Shown piece by piece: positions 54,856-63,329 of a stretch of 64,000 nt of DNA (positions within the stretch are counted from its first letter, which is position 1; the number at the start of each line of letters is the position of its first letter). Made by a program: the position numbers and the translations under genes. Source of the stretch: Herbaspirillum sp. meg3. Its GTDB lineage: Bacteria > Pseudomonadota > Gammaproteobacteria > Burkholderiales > Burkholderiaceae_D. Where the stretch lies: the NCBI RefSeq assembly GCF_002257565.1, contig NZ_CP022736.1, positions 2,356,001-2,420,000 of the forward strand. Reading direction: 5' to 3'. The notes beneath the pieces are model-generated. The model was not told the DNA's origin. It ran no database searches and saw only the letters and a list, made by a program, of their open reading frames with translations.

Positions 54856-55728
54856 ATGAGCAAAAACAACACACTCTTCATGCGTCCGGAAATCGTCGTC
54901 GAGCCGAACCGCAACGCTGTCGCCGAAGTTCAGCGTCCGCTGTCGGCCTTTGAAGCTATCTATCGCATCAGCTGGATCCGCAAGACCGCGATCCTGCTGG
55001 TGCTGGCGCTGGTCTGGGAAATCTACGGCCGCTGGCTCGACAACTCGCTGCTATTCCCCAGCTTCAGCGAAACCTTGCACGCCTTCATGAGCGGCATCAG
55101 CAGCGGCGTTCTGCTGCAACGCGCCGCCGTCTCGCTGGAGACCTTGCTGATCGGCTATGGCCTCGGCATCTTGCTTGCAGGTTTGCTGACCACGCTGGCA
55201 ATCAGTTCGCGCATCGGCAATGACTTTCTGGAAACGCTGACCTCCATGTTCAATCCGCTGCCGGCGATTGCCTTGCTGCCGCTGGCGCTGATCTGGTTCG
55301 GTCTCGGTACCGGCAGCATCATTTTCGTGCTGGTGCATTCGGTCTTGTGGGCGGTGGCGTTGAACACGCACGCGGGCTTCCGATCCGTATCGAATACCTT
55401 GCGCATGGTGGGCCAGAACTACGGCCTGAAACGGTTTTCGCTGGTGCGTTCGGTCCTGATTCCAGCCGCTTTTCCAAGCATCCTGACCGGCCTCAAGATC
55501 GGCTGGGCGTTTGCCTGGCGCACGCTGATCGCTGCCGAACTGGTGTTCGGCGTGTCGTCCGGCGCCGGCGGCCTGGGCTGGTACATCTTTGAAAATCGCA
55601 ATCAGCTTGAAACCGCAAACGTGTTCTCGGGCTTGTTCTTTGTGATCATGATTGGCTTGTTTGTTGAAAACCTGATTTTTGCCCAGATAGAAAAACGGAC
55701 CATCCGCCGCTGGGGCATGCAACACTAA
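54856..55728 (+). CDS. Nitrate/sulfonate/taurine-type ABC transporter permease
   Basis: A 290-residue inner-membrane permease (SsuC/TauC type) with about six hydrophobic helices and the coupling loop NTLRMVGQNYGLKRFSLVRS. An unusually long polar N-terminus of about 45 residues precedes the first helix. The ATG is 31 bases after the ATPase stop, preceded by AAAGAG. A large palindromic element separates it from the binding-protein gene. Confidence 0.92.
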   Translation: MSKNNTLFMRPEIVVEPNRNAVAEVQRPLSAFEAIYRISWIRKTAILLVLALVWEIYGRWLDNSLLFPSFSETLHAFMSGISSGVLLQRAAVSLETLLIGYGLGILLAGLLTTLAISSRIGNDFLETLTSMFNPLPAIALLPLALIWFGLGTGSIIFVLVHSVLWAVALNTHAGFRSVSNTLRMVGQNYGLKRFSLVRSVLIPAAFPSILTGLKIGWAFAWRTLIAAELVFGVSSGAGGLGWYIFENRNQLETANVFSGLFFVIMIGLFVENLIFAQIEKRTIRRWGMQH

Positions 55729-55880
55729 ACCTGTCCGCGATCCTACTGCGAAGCCATGATCCGGCGTCGGGCGGTGCTCGGAATCCTCATGTACTAAAGT
55801 ACACTCCAAGGATTACACAACTGAGCTCCGCTCCGGCCGCCACCGGCTGATGGCTTCTCGCTACGGATCACAAACAGGTT
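55728..55880. repeat. Nested palindromic element inside the ABC transporter operon
   Basis: A 153-base imperfect palindrome. Outermost arms are AACCTGT (55728-55734) and ACAGGTT (55874-55880); then AAGCCAT (55751-55757) with ATGGCTT (55850-55856); then AATCCT (55782-55787) with AGGATT (55809-55814); at the apex is TGTACT-AA-AGTACA (55790-55803). Arms nest in order, so the whole would fold as one long stem. It lies between the permease and binding-protein genes. It may be a MITE-like repeat or an mRNA stability element raising binding-protein output. Confidence 0.75.
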
Positions 55881-55916
55881 CGGCTAAATAAATTAGAACC
55901 TTTTAAAGGAGACCAA

Positions 55917-56939
55917 ATGAAACGCAGAAATTTTTCAAAACTGATGATGGCCGCAACGCTCGGTCTGTCCATGCTGGCAGCGAGTGTTCCGGCCCGTGCC
56001 GAAGCGCCGGTGGTACGCCTGTCGCACGGTTACGGCTTGCTGTATTTGCCGCTGATGGTAATCCGCGATCAGGGCTTGATCGAGAAGCACGCCAAGGCGC
56101 TTGGCCTGGGTGACGTCAAGACCAACTGGGTGCTGCTTGATGGCGGCAATGTGATCAACGACGCCATGCTGTCGGGTAACCTCGACATCGCCGGCACCGG
56201 CGCACCGGGCTTCATCACCTTGTGGTCGAAAGCGCACGGCATTCCGCGTTCGGAAGTCATCGGTCTCGGTGCACTGAGTACCTCGCCGCTGTGGCTCAAC
56301 ACCAATAACCCGAACGTCAAATCCCTGAAGGATTTCACTTCCAAGGACAAGATCGCGATTCCAGGCATCAAGACTTCGCTGTCGGCAGTGCTCTTGCAAA
56401 TGGCTGCCGCCAAGACCTTTGGGATCGACAACTACGCCAAGCTCGATCCGCTGACCGTCAGCCTGAGCCATCCGGAAGCATTGGGGTCGCTGTTGTCGGG
56501 TAAGACCGAAATCACCGGCCATTTCACCTCGCCACCGTTCTCGTATCAGGAAGTCAAGGATCCGAAGATCAAGCGCGTGCTGAATTCTTCCGACGTCCTG
56601 GGCCACATCACCATCGACGTCGTGTTCGCGCTCAAGCAATTCACCGACAAAAATCCCAAGCTGACGCAAGCTTTCATGGAAGCGCAGGAAGAAGCCAACG
56701 CCTACATCGCCAAGAACCGCAAGGGCGCCGCAGAGACCTTCCTGCGCGTATCGAAGATGAAACTGACGCAGGATGAAGTCGAGAAGATGCTGGCCGATCC
56801 GGACACGCAATTCACGACCACGCCGGAAGACATCATGCAATACGTGGTGTTCATGGACAAGGCAGGCACCATCAAGACCAAGCCTGCGGTATGGTCGGAT
56901 TTGTTTGTGCCGGCGTTCAAGACACGCAAAGGCAGCTGA
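55917..56939 (+). CDS. Nitrate/sulfonate/taurine-type ABC transporter substrate-binding protein
   Basis: A 340-residue periplasmic binding protein (NMT1/SsuA-like fold). The signal peptide is MKRRNFSKLMMAATLGLSML followed by an ARA cleavage site. The mature part starts APVVRLSHGYGLLYLPLMV and includes GAPGFITLWSK and the typical TTSPLWLNTNN-type ligand cleft. The ATG has AAAGGAG upstream. Probably controlled by the divergent TctDE-like two-component system. A terminator follows. Confidence 0.9.
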   Translation: MKRRNFSKLMMAATLGLSMLAASVPARAEAPVVRLSHGYGLLYLPLMVIRDQGLIEKHAKALGLGDVKTNWVLLDGGNVINDAMLSGNLDIAGTGAPGFITLWSKAHGIPRSEVIGLGALSTSPLWLNTNNPNVKSLKDFTSKDKIAIPGIKTSLSAVLLQMAAAKTFGIDNYAKLDPLTVSLSHPEALGSLLSGKTEITGHFTSPPFSYQEVKDPKIKRVLNSSDVLGHITIDVVFALKQFTDKNPKLTQAFMEAQEEANAYIAKNRKGAAETFLRVSKMKLTQDEVEKMLADPDTQFTTTPEDIMQYVVFMDKAGTIKTKPAVWSDLFVPAFKTRKGS

Positions 56940-56970
56940 GTAGAGATTCTGGTTTCAGAAGGTTGAATGA

Positions 56971-57004
56971 AAAACGGGGAGTGCACAGTGTGCCTCCCCG
57001 TTTT
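56971..57004. terminator. Bidirectional Rho-independent terminator
   Basis: AAAACGGGGAG and CTCCCCGTTTT form a stem with an inner GCACA/TGTGC pairing. It lies between the convergent ABC operon and phosphodiesterase genes and has A and T tracts on both sides. Confidence 0.92.
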
Positions 57005-57023
57005 TAATTGCCCGAAGCTTTGC

Positions 57024-57812
57024 TTAGCCGTAGTAGGGAAACTGCTCCGACTTGTCCATGAAGGCATGGTAGTGCACCACCACGCCGGCGTCGCGCAAAC
57101 TCAGCACGGCGTAGGCGGGCGGCTCCATTGAAGTCGTCGCCGGGCCGGTCAGGGCGAAGTCGAGCGCGTGCTGGTGGTTGGTGCCGGGTACGGTGGCGAA
57201 AGGCGTGCCGTACCAGGTGCCGCCTGACGGGCGGTGTACGTGCCCCGAAAACATGTAGCGCACGTTGCCGTGTTTCTTCACCAGCGCGCGCAAATCGGCT
57301 TCTTCGCGCAGGCGAATCCAGTCCATTGACGGCAGGTCAAGTTCAAATGGCGGATGGTGCGAGAACAGATAGACCTGACGTTCGCCGGCTTCGGCCAGTG
57401 TACGATCCAGCCATGCCAGACGATCCGCACAGAGGCGGCCTTCGTGCGTGCCGACTTCTTTGGTGTCGAGAAAAACCAGGCGCGCGGTATCCGTGTCGTG
57501 CACGCCCTGGATGAAGCCGTTGCCGTCCACCGGCATGTCGGGAAAGATGCTGCGGAACATAGGTCGCTCGTCGTGATTGCCGAGCAGCAGGCGCACCGGC
57601 AACTTCAGTTCTTTCAGGCAGTCGGCCAGGATGCGGTAAGAAGCTTCATCGCCATCGTGGGTGAGGTCACCGGTGATGACGCACAGATCCGCGTCGGGAT
57701 GGTGTTCATTGACGTGCGCAATGCAGGTGCGAAAACGCGCTACCGAATCTTCGCCGAACAAGAGGTTCCCATCCGGCACCAGGTGGATGTCGGTAATTTG
57801 TATGACTTTCAT
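57024..57812 (-). CDS. GpdQ-like phosphodiesterase (metallophosphoesterase)
   Basis: A 262-residue dinuclear metallophosphoesterase close in size to GpdQ/CpdA. Motifs in order: ITDIHLVP, CVITGDLTHDG, LLGNHDER, LFSHHPPFE and FSGHVHRPS. GpdQ hydrolyses glycerophosphodiesters. It is the last gene of the operon with an Ugp-like importer, which carries glycerol-3-phosphate and its diesters, supporting that role. The ATG at 57812 is chosen; a much longer in-frame reading overlapping the permease gene is rejected. Confidence 0.9.
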   Translation of the reverse strand: MKVIQITDIHLVPDGNLLFGEDSVARFRTCIAHVNEHHPDADLCVITGDLTHDGDEASYRILADCLKELKLPVRLLLGNHDERPMFRSIFPDMPVDGNGFIQGVHDTDTARLVFLDTKEVGTHEGRLCADRLAWLDRTLAEAGERQVYLFSHHPPFELDLPSMDWIRLREEADLRALVKKHGNVRYMFSGHVHRPSGGTWYGTPFATVPGTNHQHALDFALTGPATTSMEPPAYAVLSLRDAGVVVHYHAFMDKSEQFPYYG

Positions 57813-57844
57813 CAGGATGTGTTGTTGGTGTTGAATAAAGAGAT

Positions 57845-58723
57845 TTATCGGATGCCGGCACGCAGGAAGGCTTGAATGAACTGCCGCTGGAATACGAGGA
57901 AGCCGATCATCAGCGGTGCAATGGCCACCAGCGTGGCGGCGCTGATGATGGAAATGTTGACGCCGCTCTCCGGCGCGCCGAACAGCGACAGGCCGACCGT
58001 CAGCGGGCGTGTCATCGGCGAGTTGGTCACGATCAGCGGCCACAGGAAGTTGTTCCAGTGCGTCGCCACCGACACCAGCGCATAGGCCAGATAGACCGGT
58101 TTGGCCGCCGGCACATACACTCGCCACAGAACGCCGAACCAGCCGCAACCTTCGATGCGCGCCGCTTCTTCCAGCTCACGCGGAATCTGCATGAAAGCCT
58201 GGCGCAGCAAAAAGATGCCGAAGGCGCTGGCCATATAAGGCACGGCCATGCCCAGCGGCGTATCGAACATGCCCAGACGCGTCACCATGGCATAGTTTTC
58301 AACGATCAGGATTTCCGGCAGCACAAACAACTGCAACAGCACCAGCACGAACAGCAGATTCTTGCCGACGAACTGGAAGCGCGCGAACGCAAAGCCGGCC
58401 AATGTACACAGCGTGAACTGACCGATGAGAATCAGGCTGACCAGCACGAAGGTATTGAAGAAGTAGCGCAGCCATGGCGCCGACTGCCACGCGTCTCTGA
58501 AATTCTGCAGAATCAGCGGTGCGCGCCAGTCCAGCGCCAACGCCGCGTTGGAGGTGTGGAAGGCGGCCCAGAGCGCAAACAGCAGCGGGGCGATCCACAC
58601 CAGCGCCAGCGACCATGCGCCGACGGTATCGACGATGTTCCAGAGTCGTTCGCCCGGGGCCGAAGGTGTCGTGGCAGCGTTGTTGCCGGTGATGGGTGAG
58701 GCGTTGATAGTAGCGGTATTCAT
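57845..58723 (-). CDS. Ugp-like carbohydrate ABC transporter permease (UgpE type)
   Basis: A 292-residue CUT1 permease with about six helices. The coupling loop is EAARIEGCGWFGVLWRVYVP. A polar N-terminal extension of about 35 residues (Ala/Thr/Pro-rich) precedes the first helix. It starts 17 bases after the first permease and precedes the phosphodiesterase. Together with the partner permease it would form the channel for glycerol-3-phosphate-type substrates. Confidence 0.88.
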   Translation of the reverse strand: MNTATINASPITGNNAATTPSAPGERLWNIVDTVGAWSLALVWIAPLLFALWAAFHTSNAALALDWRAPLILQNFRDAWQSAPWLRYFFNTFVLVSLILIGQFTLCTLAGFAFARFQFVGKNLLFVLVLLQLFVLPEILIVENYAMVTRLGMFDTPLGMAVPYMASAFGIFLLRQAFMQIPRELEEAARIEGCGWFGVLWRVYVPAAKPVYLAYALVSVATHWNNFLWPLIVTNSPMTRPLTVGLSLFGAPESGVNISIISAATLVAIAPLMIGFLVFQRQFIQAFLRAGIR

Positions 58724-58740
58724 CGACGGTTTTCAGCGTT

Positions 58741-59655
58741 TTAGCGGTAATGGATGCGGCGGTCAAAGAACAGGAATTGCAGCGCGGCGATGAGGCCCAG
58801 TGCAGCGAGCACCATCACGGTCATCACGGCGGCGCCGGATTGATCGAGATAGGCGAAAGCCATTTCCCAGATCCAGTACAGGATCAGCTTGGATGCGTTG
58901 TCCGGGCCGCCCTTGGTCAGGATGAACAGGTGATCAATCAGGCGAACCGAATTGATCAGCGCATTGATCGTCACGAACAGCGTGGTCGGCATCAGCAGCG
59001 GCAATACGACGCGGCGCGTATACGCCCAGCGCCCGGCGCCTTCGATGCGGGCGGCTTCGCGCAGATCGGGAGGGATCGCTTGCAGTGCCGCGAGATAGAA
59101 GATCATGAAAAAGCCGGACTCTTTCCAGATCGTCACGGCCATCACCGACCACAAGGCGGTGCCGGGCTGGCCGAGCCAGTTGGTCGGGCCGATGCCAAAC
59201 AGCGCCGTGATGTGGTCGAGCAGACCGAGACCGGGCGTATAGAAGAACAGCCACAGGTTGGCCGCCGCAATCATCGGCAGCATGGTCGGTGTGAAGAAGG
59301 CGGTACGCACCAGGCCACGGCCGCCGATACGGGCATTGGCCCATAAGGCCATACCCAGCGCCAGTGCAATCGATACCGGGACGGTCACACCTGCATACAG
59401 CAGGTTGTTGCCGACGACTTGCCAGAAGGCCGGATCGGCCACCAGGTCGCGGTAGTTGTCGAGGCCGTTGAACACGCTCGGGCGGCGCGCCGTGCCGCGC
59501 GAGAAGAAGCTGGCCCACAAGGTCGCCAGCATCGGAAAAAAGGCGAACAGCGTCAGCAGAATCAGCGACGGTGTCAGCAGTCCCCAGCCGAACAGATTGT
59601 GCAGGCGGCGCTCAGCCGGATTGGTCGGTAGTACGTGTGACGTTGCTTGATTCAT
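58741..59655 (-). CDS. Ugp-like carbohydrate ABC transporter permease (UgpA type)
   Basis: A 304-residue CUT1 permease with about six helices; the coupling loop is REAARIEGAGRWAYTRRVVL. It follows the binding-protein gene after an 88-base gap holding a stem-loop, and is followed by the second permease. Paired with UgpE-type to form the heterodimeric channel. Confidence 0.88.
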   Translation of the reverse strand: MNQATSHVLPTNPAERRLHNLFGWGLLTPSLILLTLFAFFPMLATLWASFFSRGTARRPSVFNGLDNYRDLVADPAFWQVVGNNLLYAGVTVPVSIALALGMALWANARIGGRGLVRTAFFTPTMLPMIAAANLWLFFYTPGLGLLDHITALFGIGPTNWLGQPGTALWSVMAVTIWKESGFFMIFYLAALQAIPPDLREAARIEGAGRWAYTRRVVLPLLMPTTLFVTINALINSVRLIDHLFILTKGGPDNASKLILYWIWEMAFAYLDQSGAAVMTVMVLAALGLIAALQFLFFDRRIHYR

Positions 59656-59683
59656 CAGGATCTTGTCCGGTGTCGGATTTTTT

Positions 59684-59715
59684 GCTGTCGTCCTGACGAA
59701 AATCAGGACGACAGC
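59684..59715. repeat. Intercistronic 13-base stem-loop (REP-like)
   Basis: GCTGTCGTCCTGA (59684-59696) and TCAGGACGACAGC (59703-59715) are perfect complements around a CGAAAA loop. On the transcribed strand it is followed by A, not U, so it is not a terminator. It sits between the binding-protein and permease genes, the usual place for a stem that protects the binding-protein mRNA. Its core matches the element at 2707-2799. Confidence 0.75.
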
Positions 59716-59743
59716 GATACAAGGTTTTGCAGCGTTTCAGCGA

Positions 59744-61018
59744 TTAACGGTAAGGCTTCAACAGACGTTCTGCAGTTGCCTGTGCTTCATCCAGCGCCTG
59801 CTTCGATGTCTTGGTGCCGGTCAGGGCAGCCTGGACAGCGTTGGACAATGCTTCACGCACACGGGCGGTCTGCTCGGTCGAGAACTCCGGAATCGCTACC
59901 GCCAGCTGATCGCGGGCAACCAGTGCCTGCGGGAAGGTCTTGGCGTAATCGCGCAGGGCAGGCGTGTTGTACGAAGCAGGGCTGGTGCCGACGTAACCGG
60001 TAGCAATCGACCATTGCGCTGCGCGTTCCGGCGCCGTCATCCAGCGAACGAAAGTGACCGAAGCGGCTTGCTGTGCAGGTGTTGAACCCTTGAACAGATA
60101 GAAGTTGCCGCCGCCGACCGGCGAGCCGGGTTGCTTGTTGGCAGGCAGCATGGCGACACCGAAGTCGAACTTGGCTTCTTTCTTCACGGCTGTCAGATTG
60201 CCGGTGGTGTGCCACATCATGGCAGTCTGGCCTTGCACGAAAGCCTGGCGCAGCGTGCCCCATTCAATCGCACCGGCTGGGCTGACCTTGTGTGTCGCCG
60301 CCAGCGAACGCCAGAATTCCAGTGCTTCGACGGCTGCCGGGGTGTTGAAATAGACCTGTGTGCCTTCCTTGTTCATCAGCGACACGCCGTTCTGAATCGC
60401 AAACGCCTGGAACATCCAGTATGGATAGCCGGTCGATGGCACCATCAGACCGAACTTGTCCTTGCCGGTCAGCTTGGTGGCTGCTGCCAGCATTTCCTTC
60501 CAGGTCTTTGGCGGTGCGTCCGGGTTCAGGCCGGCGGCGCGGAACATGTCCTTGTTATAGAACATCACGATGGTCGAACGTTGGAACGGAATGCCCCAGA
60601 CGTGGCCGCCAATGGTGCCGTTGGCCATCAGGCCGGGATAGAAGCTTTGCAGCCAGGCCTTGTCTTCGGCGCTGGTGGCGACCTTGTCAAACGGCTCGAT
60701 CAGGTTCTGGTCGATCAGGTCATAGGTGTCGAGCGCACCCAGTACCGACAGCTGTGCAGGCTGGCCGCCTTTGATTGCCGACAGGGCGCGCACGCGTGTT
60801 TCGTCGTAGTTGCCGGAGTAGACCGCCTTGACCTTGATGTCCGGGTTGGCCTTCTGAAAGTCGTTGATCATGCCGTCGATCACCTCGGTCAGCGGGCCGC
60901 CGACGGCGATCGGGTAGTACATGGTCAGATCGGTGGCTGCGCTTGCCAGCGAGGATGCTGTCAGGGCGCTTGCGAAGAGTGCCGCCAAGGTTGTTTTTCT
61001 GATGAGTTTGCTCAGCAT
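59744..61018 (-). CDS. Ugp-like ABC transporter substrate-binding protein (UgpB type)
   Basis: A 424-residue periplasmic binding protein. The signal peptide begins MLSKLIRKTTLAALFASALT and ends with an SAA-type site before ATDLTMYYP. The mature part resembles UgpB in length and in the cleft segments (IPFQRSTIVMFYNKDMF, GGGNFYLFKGSTPAQQ). The ATG has AAAGGAA upstream. Ligand probably glycerol-3-phosphate or a glycerophosphodiester, inferred from the operon's phosphodiesterase and DeoR regulator. Confidence 0.88.
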   Translation of the reverse strand: MLSKLIRKTTLAALFASALTASSLASAATDLTMYYPIAVGGPLTEVIDGMINDFQKANPDIKVKAVYSGNYDETRVRALSAIKGGQPAQLSVLGALDTYDLIDQNLIEPFDKVATSAEDKAWLQSFYPGLMANGTIGGHVWGIPFQRSTIVMFYNKDMFRAAGLNPDAPPKTWKEMLAAATKLTGKDKFGLMVPSTGYPYWMFQAFAIQNGVSLMNKEGTQVYFNTPAAVEALEFWRSLAATHKVSPAGAIEWGTLRQAFVQGQTAMMWHTTGNLTAVKKEAKFDFGVAMLPANKQPGSPVGGGNFYLFKGSTPAQQAASVTFVRWMTAPERAAQWSIATGYVGTSPASYNTPALRDYAKTFPQALVARDQLAVAIPEFSTEQTARVREALSNAVQAALTGTKTSKQALDEAQATAERLLKPYR

Positions 61019-61081
61019 TGCGGTTCCTTTGTGGGGGAGGTTCATGTTGAAAAGCACGGGATAAATTCGGGGGAATTCCAG

Positions 61082-62236
61082 TTACAGCGCTGCTGCGCGT
61101 GGCAGCAAGCTGTGGACGTTCGATGTGTCGGCCGTCAGAAATGCCGGCACCGGCGAAGGTGCCGGTACCGGTGAAAGACGGCGTCCGTCATCGGCAGCAA
61201 AAACATGTGCGTCTACCGGATCCCAGCCGAGGCCGACGCGGTCTCCGAGTTTCAGCAGGCTCTTTTCCGGGCTGCGTACGATGATGGCGTCACCGCCCGG
61301 CAGATCGAGATAGATGTAGGATTCCGCACCCTGAAATTCGACGCCGGTAACCGTACCGAAGAACTCGGTGGATGATGGCGCCACAATGCGGAAATGTTCG
61401 GGGCGTACTCCGATCAACTGTTTTTCTTGCCCGGTGCCGACCGGGATCACGCTTGCGCGTAAAGCAGTGGGCAGCTTTTCGGCGTCCATCAGCATCATCG
61501 GCGGGCTGCCGATAAATGCCGCAGAGAATGCGCTCGATGGTGTCTCGTACAGCTCTGCCGGGGTGCCGCTTTGGACGATGCCGCCGGCATTCATCAAGAC
61601 GATTTTGTCGGCCATGCCCATGGCTTCGGTCTGATCGTGCGTGACGTAGACGACGGTCATGTTCAGGCGTTGTTGCAAGGCGCGGATTTCGTGGCGCACG
61701 GCGTGGCGCAGCTTGGCGTCGAGATTGGACAGCGGCTCGTCCATCAGGCAGATCGAATGACCGGCGACGATGGCGCGTGCCAGCGCCACGCGCTGACGTT
61801 GTCCGCCGGACAGTTGCGCGGGCTTGCGTTGTTCCAGTCCCTGCAGGTTGGTCAACGCCAAGGCATCCTGCAGACGCTGGCGGCGCTCTGCCGCGTGCAC
61901 ACCGCGTACCTGCATGCCGAAGCAAACGTTTTCAGCGACGTTCAGATGCGGGAACAGTGCATACGACTGAAACACCATCGACAGGCCACGTGCCGAAGGC
62001 GTCGCGGTGGTCACGTCCTTTCCATCGATCTCTACACGGCCGCTGTCGGGTGTTTCGAGACCTGCGAGCAAGCGCAGCAACGTTGATTTTCCACAGCCTG
62101 AAGGGCCGAGCAGGGCGACCAGCTGGCCGCGTTCAAATTCAAGGTCGAGCGATTTGATGACCTGGTGCGCACCCCAGGATTTGCTGATGCCTGAGAGACG
62201 GATGGCGATATCGTTTTTGTCGTTTTGCATATTCAT
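61082..62236 (-). CDS. Ugp-like ABC transporter ATP-binding protein (UgpC/MsmX type)
   Basis: A 384-residue CUT1 ATPase: Walker A GPSGCGKST, Q-loop VFQSYALFPHLN, signature LSGGQRQR, Walker B ICLMDEPLSNLD, switch His in VTHDQTEA, and a C-terminal TOBE/OB domain (about 240-350). The ATG overlaps the DeoR stop by ATGA, so the regulator and ATPase are translated together. A Pro/Ala-rich C-terminal tail extends beyond the typical end. Confidence 0.92.
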   Translation of the reverse strand: MNMQNDKNDIAIRLSGISKSWGAHQVIKSLDLEFERGQLVALLGPSGCGKSTLLRLLAGLETPDSGRVEIDGKDVTTATPSARGLSMVFQSYALFPHLNVAENVCFGMQVRGVHAAERRQRLQDALALTNLQGLEQRKPAQLSGGQRQRVALARAIVAGHSICLMDEPLSNLDAKLRHAVRHEIRALQQRLNMTVVYVTHDQTEAMGMADKIVLMNAGGIVQSGTPAELYETPSSAFSAAFIGSPPMMLMDAEKLPTALRASVIPVGTGQEKQLIGVRPEHFRIVAPSSTEFFGTVTGVEFQGAESYIYLDLPGGDAIIVRSPEKSLLKLGDRVGLGWDPVDAHVFAADDGRRLSPVPAPSPVPAFLTADTSNVHSLLPRAAAL

Positions 62237-63117
62237 TTTCCTGCTGCGATGGCCGCGTCGTTGGTCATGGCGAATTCACGTTCTTCTGTATCGCTGTCGG
62301 ATTGCGAAGTCACGACGACACGGGTGTTGCCAGCCAGCATGGCGGCCAGGTTCGGGGTCAGGGGACTGTCGGTGACGAGGATGTCGGGGTCGGACAAATG
62401 ACCGCCGCGCACCGGCGCCTGACGGCCGAATTTGGAGTTGTCGGTGACCAGAATCTGGGTACGGCAGCTCTCGCGCAATGCCTGGCGCGAGCTTGATTCC
62501 ATACGGTCGAAGTCGAGCAGCGTGCCATCGGTGTCCACACCGCCGACGCCATAAATGCCGAAGTCCGCACGAAAATTGCGGAACAATTTATCGGCATCGT
62601 TGCCGAGAATTTCCGGATTGGGAAATCGCAGGGTGCCGCCCGGCACGATGACCTGGTTGTTCTGATTTGTTGACAAGGCCAGCGCCGCGCGCAGGTTGTT
62701 GGTGATGACGGTAAGGTGGTCGTGCTTGGCCAATGCCAGCGCAACTTGTTCCGGTGTGGTGCCGATGCCGATCAGCACGCTGCACGAGTTGGGGATGAGC
62801 CTGGCGACCGCAGCACCGATCTCGGCTTTTTGTTCGAGATTGTTGATGCGTCGCATGTCATAAGGCTGGTTGCGCGCAGACAAAATCAGCTCGGCGCCGC
62901 CATGTCGACGACGCAGGATATCGGCATCGCACAAGGCGTTGATGTCACGACGAATGGTTTGCGTCGTGACGGCGAAATGCTCTGCCAGTGCCTCCATCGT
63001 CATGAACCCGTGCTGGCGGAACAGCGCAATGATTTCGTTATGCCGCAGCGAAGCAGGCTTGATGACGGGCTTGGCTCCGGACTTCGAGGAAGGGTTACTT
63101 GCAGGATTCGCTGGCAT
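62233..63117 (-). CDS. DeoR/GlpR family transcriptional regulator
   Basis: A 294-residue sugar-phosphate-responsive repressor. After a short Pro/Ser/Lys-rich lead, the DeoR HTH (MTMEALAEHFAVTTQTIRRDI, split around residues 40-62) is followed by the DeoR signature RRHGGAELI and the isomerase-like effector domain with GIGTTPEQVALAL and ITNNLRAAL. First gene of the Ugp-like operon; likely represses it until glycerol-3-phosphate binds. ATG at 63117; a GTG at 63123 is possible. Confidence 0.9.
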   Translation of the reverse strand: MPANPASNPSSKSGAKPVIKPASLRHNEIIALFRQHGFMTMEALAEHFAVTTQTIRRDINALCDADILRRRHGGAELILSARNQPYDMRRINNLEQKAEIGAAVARLIPNSCSVLIGIGTTPEQVALALAKHDHLTVITNNLRAALALSTNQNNQVIVPGGTLRFPNPEILGNDADKLFRNFRADFGIYGVGGVDTDGTLLDFDRMESSSRQALRESCRTQILVTDNSKFGRQAPVRGGHLSDPDILVTDSPLTPNLAAMLAGNTRVVVTSQSDSDTEEREFAMTNDAAIAAGK

Positions 63118-63136
63118 GTTCACTTATCCATTCATT

Positions 63137-63211
63137 CGTTCATTTGAAAACGTGTTGAATGTTATCGAGCGATTGTTACGGGATCGTGACCTTGTTGATG
63201 TTCATATGAAC
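63137..63211. promoter_or_regulatory. Paired GTTCATwTGAA sites, candidate DeoR operators
   Basis: CGTTCATTTGAA at 63137-63148 and the perfect palindrome GTTCATATGAAC at 63200-63211 are copies of one motif about 62 bases (roughly six helical turns) apart, in the gap between the DeoR gene and the divergent porin. Spacing suits a looped repressor. Binding by the adjacent regulator is inferred. The gap (63118-63329) has no gene. Confidence 0.55.
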
Positions 63212-63329
63212 GTCATTTGCCTTTCACATCATCACAACGTCATGGCGATGTCATATATCGAGGGCATAGTTCGCAGCAGTTTCATCACTGCTCGCAATTT
63301 CCCTTTTCAACTTTCCTGAAAAAACATTC

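Noticed and set aside
57813..58148. N-terminal extension of the phosphodiesterase
   Set aside because: The extension overlaps the permease gene in another frame and is Arg/Ala-rich noise; the family begins at the ATG at 57812.
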